From positions 11,970,245 to 12,034,244 of the forward strand of contig OX031066.1 of assembly GCA_943736015.1 (NCBI GenBank): a DNA stretch of 64,000 nt. Direction: 5' to 3'. Below the pieces are notes generated by a model that was given only the letters and a program-made list of their open reading frames with translations, did no database searches and was not told the DNA's origin. A program made the translations under genes and the position numbers. The stretch is from Tridacna crocea (lineage: Eukaryota > Mollusca > Bivalvia > Cardiida > Cardiidae). The number at the start of each line of letters is the position of its first letter. Position 1 is the first letter of the stretch. Below, in pieces: positions 59,206 through 64,000 of this stretch.

Positions 59206-59435
59206 TTAAACCCTTAACCAAACAACAAAATTTTAGACTAGTCCAAACTGAAAATACTTGCAGACTACAAAATCAACGTAACTCAAAAATTGAAATTGAT
59301 TTCCAACAGAGAAGAAAATATTGTGGGAAAAGGAGAAAATACTGGTTACCACCATTTTCTGCTTTCCCCACAATGTTTTCCAAAGGGTTCTGTGTCAGGG
59401 TCGTAAAAACCAGGGATTGTTTGGTAAAGGGTTAA
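59206..59435 (-). mobile_element. Family A, full copy
   Basis: Preceded by a 12-bp C tract. Confidence 0.85.
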
Positions 59436-59757
59436 ATGTCCCTGGACCATATTCCAAACTGATAATTTTTTTCTCATTCCAAAAACAATTTTCTATTTTT
59501 CCTTCTAAAAAATTATCTTTTTTTCTGACTGCAAATACTTTCATTTTGAACAATTCTGTTTTTTTTTTTCTCATTGGATAAAAAGCTTAGCTGGGCGTCA
59601 AGCTCACGACCTACTGTACACGTATTGCTAGCCTTACATATTACCGACTGAGGTACAGGAACTATTTGAGCTGCATGTGCTTGTAATGGTTGAAATTAAT
59701 TATGTTGCAATTTCAAACCTTTAGTTAGAGTTTATTTTACTCGTGTGTCATAATAGT

Positions 59758-59987
59758 TTAACCCATTACCACACAATCTGTACTTTTGACGACCCTGAGA
59801 AAGAAGCCTTTAGAAAACATTGTGGGAAAAGGAGAAAATGCTGGTAAACCAGCATTTTCTCCTTTTCCCACAATGTTTTCTACCCTTCACAAAAAAAACT
59901 TAAAATTTTCACTCACATTTATTTTGTCGTCTGCAAATGCTTTCGATTTGGACAAACCTAAAATTTTGTCGTTTGGTAATGAGTTAA
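59758..59987 (+). mobile_element. Family A, full copy
   Basis: Close to the reference copy and apparently young; the loop has one extra A. Confidence 0.9.
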
Positions 59988-60599
59988 AATCCCTCAAAAT
60001 AATAGATGACATTCCTTAAGGCAATATTTTCACGTTATACGACGTGCTTTTTTTTGTAAGATTGCATGCGAAAAAATGTGCATACACAACTTTTTTACTC
60101 TTTACCGAACAGTCTCGAACCTTTAGAAGGAGACATTTAAAAACAATTTATGACTATGAGAGTTTTATCCTTTCGCCAGGTTGTCTGCACTTCCAGGTGG
60201 GAAAAAAAATCCACTCTAACTTGTCTATATAGTTTAAACATATTTATTTTACATCGACTGAGAAACAAGTTCTTATAACTTATACTAATCTCTCTCGATT
60301 CTGCTTTGTCTGTATACTTTTGATGATCGAGTTTCAAAGTTTGACCCCTTGAAAATGATATTCCAAATCACTTGTGAGTGATATTTTCATTAAGTTATTT
60401 AGCATAAAAAAAATCTTGAAATTAGATAAGGAGTGAAATTCCTCGAGAATTTTTTTTTTTTTTTAGTTTTTGAGTCGTGATGGGAGGAAAGGTGTACATA
60501 TAACCATACATGTAAGCCTACAAAATATCTTCATTGAAATTTCAACTTTTTACCAAACGACAAAATACCTATTTCATAAAACATACCAGACGGCATAAC

Positions 60600-60674
60600 G
60601 TCGGTGTACTTCCAAAACCTTGTAACTACAGCTTGTTACAAGCTGTAGTTACGAGATTTTGGAAGTACACCGAC
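60600..60674. repeat. Hairpin repeat (ctgtagttacgag type)
   Basis: Arms gtcggtgtacttccaaaacc and inverse, same centre actacagcttg. Confidence 0.78.
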
Positions 60675-60975
60675 GATAAACTTATACTTGAATTTTTTTT
60701 TTGTCTTGTAGCATGTCATTTTTAAAAACATTTTGCTCAAATAAGAAATTGCTAATAAGGAGATCATTTTATCCCTTTGTTCAAATATTATCATTAATAT
60801 TCTTGTACTATAACAGACATCTGTTCAAAACATTTCGACTACAACCAATAGCAGCATTAGACGGTGCTGTTTGATCCTGGTATACATGTATTGGCTGCAA
60901 AAAGCAACCTCCATTTTTACGGACATCGTCAAGTTTTAAACCTCTCAGAGGCACAGGTGACACCCTTTTTTTCCA

Positions 60976-61041
60976 CGGACGGCATAGATCAAGATGAGAC
61001 TGCACATTCTGTGCAGTCTGATCTTGATCTATGCCGCCCGG
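60976..61041. repeat. Hairpin repeat (gatcagactgcac type)
   Basis: Arms cggacggcatagatcaagat and inverse around actgcacattctgtgcagt. Confidence 0.78.
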
Positions 61042-61377
61042 TTGATAGTTGTTTGGTCAATCCTTTTTCGATAGAAATATCATTTTACCTTGACTTGATC
61101 GTATTTTTAGTTGTCAAAAAAGGTTGAGTAGCTGGTTCATAGAAATACCGTGTTTTGTTTTTAGAAAACAACCCTCTGTTAGACATTATGTTTACAAACA
61201 AGGTGCATTTAACAGTTACTGTCTTTTTCCCTTCAGCCTGTTCTTTTCTGTTCAAGTTAGATCGTATTTCACCTTTAATTATATGTTTGTCTACGTTCTT
61301 GCTTTGAAGTGATTTTGTCCGCTGAGATATTACGTCTCCTAATGTCTGTATTTTCAACCGACAATCAAAAAAGATCT

Positions 61378-61413
61378 TTCTCTCCCTCTCTGTCTCTCTC
61401 TCTCCCCTATCTG

Positions 61414-61452
<39 letters not shown>

Positions 61453-61462
61453 GTCTATCTAT
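61378..61462 (+). repeat. (CT)n and (CTAT)n microsatellite
   Basis: Ctctccctctctgtctctctc followed by about 12 CTAT units. Confidence 0.85.
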
Positions 61463-61601
61463 CTTCCCCATGGCTCCTCTTCCTCTTTCTTCTTCTTTCT
61501 CTTTTTCATCTTTTTCTCTTAATTGTATATTTTGCACATCTGTCTGTACACGTAGAGTAACCGTCCTCCTTTAGCGTTTCCCGTATTCTTTCTCTAGATA
61601 T

Positions 61602-61820
61602 TTAACCCATTACCACACAATCCTTACTTTTGACGACCCTAGGAAAGAAGCCTTTAGAAAAAACAATACTGGAAAAGGAGAAAATGCTGGTAACCAGCAT
61701 TTTCTCCTTTTCCCACAATGTTTTCTTCCCTTCCTTAAACAAAATTCAATTCTTAAGTCTCATTTATTTTGTCGTCTGCAAATGCTTTCGGTTAAACTTA
61801 AAATTTTGCTGTGTCAGAAA
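61602..61820 (+). mobile_element. Family A, end 2 decayed
   Basis: End 1 intact; right end fades at aaaattttgctgtgtcaga. Confidence 0.8.
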
Positions 61821-62004
61821 TTCCACCCATCTAGTTTTACACGCCACTGACATGTTAACAATGGGAGTCTATGTCCGTACAGTGACGAACGTAACGCGAT
61901 CTCCCTTTTTTTTCACATTGCCATTCTGTACCTTTTGACACAGAGTTAGTTTTTCCGTATCTAAGACCTGTGAAAATTTCACTTTTCTTCATCATCATAT
62001 TCTA

Positions 62005-62235
62005 TTATCCCTTTACCAAACAATCCGTGGTTTTTACGGCCCTGAGAGAGAAGCCTTTTGAGAAAACATTGTTGGGAAAGAAGAAAATGCTGGTAACCAG
62101 CATTTTCTCCTTTTCCCACAATGTTTTCTTCCCTGCTGGAAACAGTTTTTGCTTTTTGAGTAACATTGATTTTGTCTCCTGCAAGTGCTTTCAATTCAGA
62201 CCAGTCTAAAATTTTGTCGTTTGGGAAAGGGTTAA
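62005..62235 (+). mobile_element. Family A, full copy
   Basis: Right TTAA shared with the next copy. Confidence 0.86.
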
Positions 62236-62488
62236 ATCTTTACCAAACGACAAAATTTTAGACTGGTCCATTGGCAGACGACAAACTTAAAGTGACTCAT
62301 TTTTTTTAATGGTAGAAAACATTTTCGGAAAAGGAGAAAATGCTTGTTATCAGAATTTTCTCCTTTTCCCACAAAGTTTTCTACCCTATCAAAGCAAAAT
62401 TGCTCCACTTGAGCCTCTTTGAAACTGTCGTCTGCAAATGGTATCAGTTTGGATAGGTCTAAAATTTTGCTGTGTGGTAACGGTTCAA
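62232..62488. mobile_element. Family A, symmetric copy with two end-2 termini
   Basis: The left end reads taccaaacgacaaaatttt...gcagacgac and the right end, reverse-complemented, reads taccacacagcaaaatttt...gcagacgac. End 1 is absent. Confidence 0.78.
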
Positions 62489-62687
62489 AGTCCGCCTCTG
62501 ATGATCATGCTAAGCCGATTCATGTCGAAATCCAGGATCAAACCGGCATTCGCGGTTTTGTACCGTCTAATTATCCCGAAAAAATTACCCCGAAAAACAC
62601 TCTCTAGATCCGATGTATTCGTGAATGTATTCTCTTTCATGTACCAGCTTTTCTAAGTAAGCCCACCAATACAATTTGTCTATACTT

Positions 62688-62924
62688 CTGAACCTTTTAC
62701 CAGTCAGTCCTGCATTTGTCGACCCTGATGAAGAAAGCTTTTTGAAAAGAATAAAATGTGGGAATTGGCGAAAATGTTAAACCGAGGATTTTGTCCTTTT
62801 CCAATAGGCCGCTCTATCATTTGAAATGCCAAAATTCTATCTCTTTCCGGGTCCCAAGTTTAACTTGTTGCCGGTCTACAAATACTTTCGTTTAGAACAA
62901 GTCGTAAATGACGTCGTATGTTAA
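62688..62924 (+). mobile_element. Family A, very old copy
   Basis: The outline of both ends is visible; the hairpin is heavily degraded. Shares its last TTAA with the next copy. Confidence 0.6.
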
Positions 62925-63152
62925 CTCTTTACCAAACGACAAAATTGTAGACCCCACCAAATTGAAATACAGTAGTTTACATACGACAAAAAAAGTGACT
63001 GAAATTTTAAAATTTGGTTAGTGAAGGATTGAAAACAATGTGGAAAAAAGGAGAAAATGCTGGTTACCAGCATTTTCTCCTTTTCCCACAACGTTTTCAA
63101 AAGGCTTATATCTCAGGTTCGTAAAAACCAGGAATTGTTTGGTAAAGGGCAA
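62921..63152 (-). mobile_element. Family A, full copy
   Basis: Starts on the shared TTAA; right end gggcaa. Confidence 0.84.
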
Positions 63153-63238
63153 GAGGATTAAATAGACGAATAAAAGATCGATGGATTGACAAATAAAATG
63201 AGACATGCTCTGGAAAAATGGAGTTTAATGCATCTATC

Positions 63239-63313
63239 GTCAGTTTACTTCGAAAACCCCGTAACTAAAGCTTGTAACAAGCCGTAGTTACGAGGTTTTC
63301 AAAGTAAAGCGAC
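63239..63313. repeat. Hairpin repeat (ctgtagttacgag type)
   Basis: Arms cgtcagtttacttcgaaaac and inverse, two mismatches. Confidence 0.76.
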
Positions 63314-63484
63314 GTTATGCTTTGACAAAGCAAAAGTTTCTACACAGACCAGTCTGTGCTGACCGCGCGGGCTTATCAGGTCGATACTTTTTTGCAGCTG
63401 CATTAAACCTCTTTTTCACAGAGCATGGCTCATTTTCCCCCACTTTAACCCTTTGGCTGCTAAGCACGACTCACAGACCTTTAG

Positions 63485-63550
63485 AGGACAGCGTAGATCA
63501 AGATCAGACTGCACAGAACGTGCAGTCTGATCTTGGATCTACTCTGTCCG
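63485..63550. repeat. Hairpin repeat (gatcagactgcac type)
   Basis: Arms aggacagcgtagatcaagat and inverse around actgcacagaacgtgcagt. Confidence 0.78.
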
Positions 63551-63618
63551 ATACTGAGAAGATGCCTTACCGCCAGAAATACCAATCAAACAGCAACATT
63601 TGGGATTTTACTTTTGGC

Positions 63619-63999
63619 TTAAGGTAAGACCTGTGTAATGGAAAACAGCCTTTTCCACTAAAATATCACCCTGCAAAATTAGCTATAATTAAAAATGAGT
63701 ATTATTGAACTACTTTCACCTTTTCATTTTTTCCATTTTTTTCCTTCTTTGAATTATCATTTATAAATCTAAAACCGCTATATTCTTAATTGAAAAAGAA
63801 ATAATAACTACCTCCCTTTTTAGAAGACAAACAAAAGTATCAAAAAAAAATTTCAAGACAGACATAAACGGAATTTCTGAACCGTTAGAAATGTGCAAAA
63901 ATATTATTTCGGCATACATCCTTATTTATCCTTATTTAACAACCAATTAGAATTTTCGCCCAATTTCAACGGAAGTACATTACACAGGTCTTACCTTAA
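63619..63999. mobile_element. TTAA element with perfect 22-bp TIRs
   Basis: The left end TTAAGGTAAGACCTGTGTAA TG is matched exactly by its inverse at 63978-63999. The interior is AT-rich and non-coding. TTAA at both edges suggests another TTAA-targeting non-autonomous element unrelated to family A. Confidence 0.8.
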
Positions 64000-64000
64000 A

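Overview
The window looks like nuclear DNA of a bivalve mollusc. It is AT-rich, its protein-coding exons are split by introns with ordinary GT/AG borders, and intergenic and intronic DNA alike is packed with short palindromic transposons, long CT/GA tracts and Helitron-like elements carrying 155-160 bp tandem repeats. The bivalve assignment rests on remembered repeat types and cannot be proved from the window alone. No rRNA, intact tRNA, CRISPR or prokaryotic features were seen.

Host genes. (1) A plus-strand gene encodes a large tetratricopeptide-repeat (TPR) protein. It has a 3168-bp terminal exon at 24010-27177, a phase-matched exon at 22950-23114 and a likely further exon at 15653-15819. 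(2) A minus-strand gene at about 53031-44225 encodes an unrecognised, probably nuclear, disordered protein. Four exons join in phase (51313-51391, 49831-49945, 47139-47248, 44225-45963). A probable N-terminal exon at 52790-53031 resembles a SIN3-type PAH repeat but does not yet join in phase. The last three residues and the stop codon of this gene lie in the end of a transposable element. (3) A probable plus-strand gene starts at 54445 and 55007, head-to-head with gene 2.

Repeats dominate. Family A comprises about 50 copies of a roughly 228-bp TTAA-flanked element with CCC...GGG ends (piggyBac-like). Its centre is a palindrome of about 70 bp. Family B (three copies) has long terminal inverted repeats and 9-bp target duplications. 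Family C (GCATTCGGACATTTGCGTAAAG...) and several short perfect hairpins are also present. Four Helitron-like elements contain minisatellite cores (1707-2520, 37505-38757, 39882-41120, 42309-44240). Two SINE-like copies and a decayed Ty3/Gypsy gag fragment complete the set.

Large-scale layout. A block of about 4.4 kb at 4049-8498 is repeated in inverted orientation at 32471-36972, so the TPR gene sits in a spacer of about 24 kb between giant inverted repeats. Each arm is itself a fold-back structure with terminal inverted repeats of about 0.8 kb, and both arms carry the same nested family A insertions, so they come from one ancestor. Right of 37 kb, genes 2 and 3 lie in a dense lawn of family A elements.
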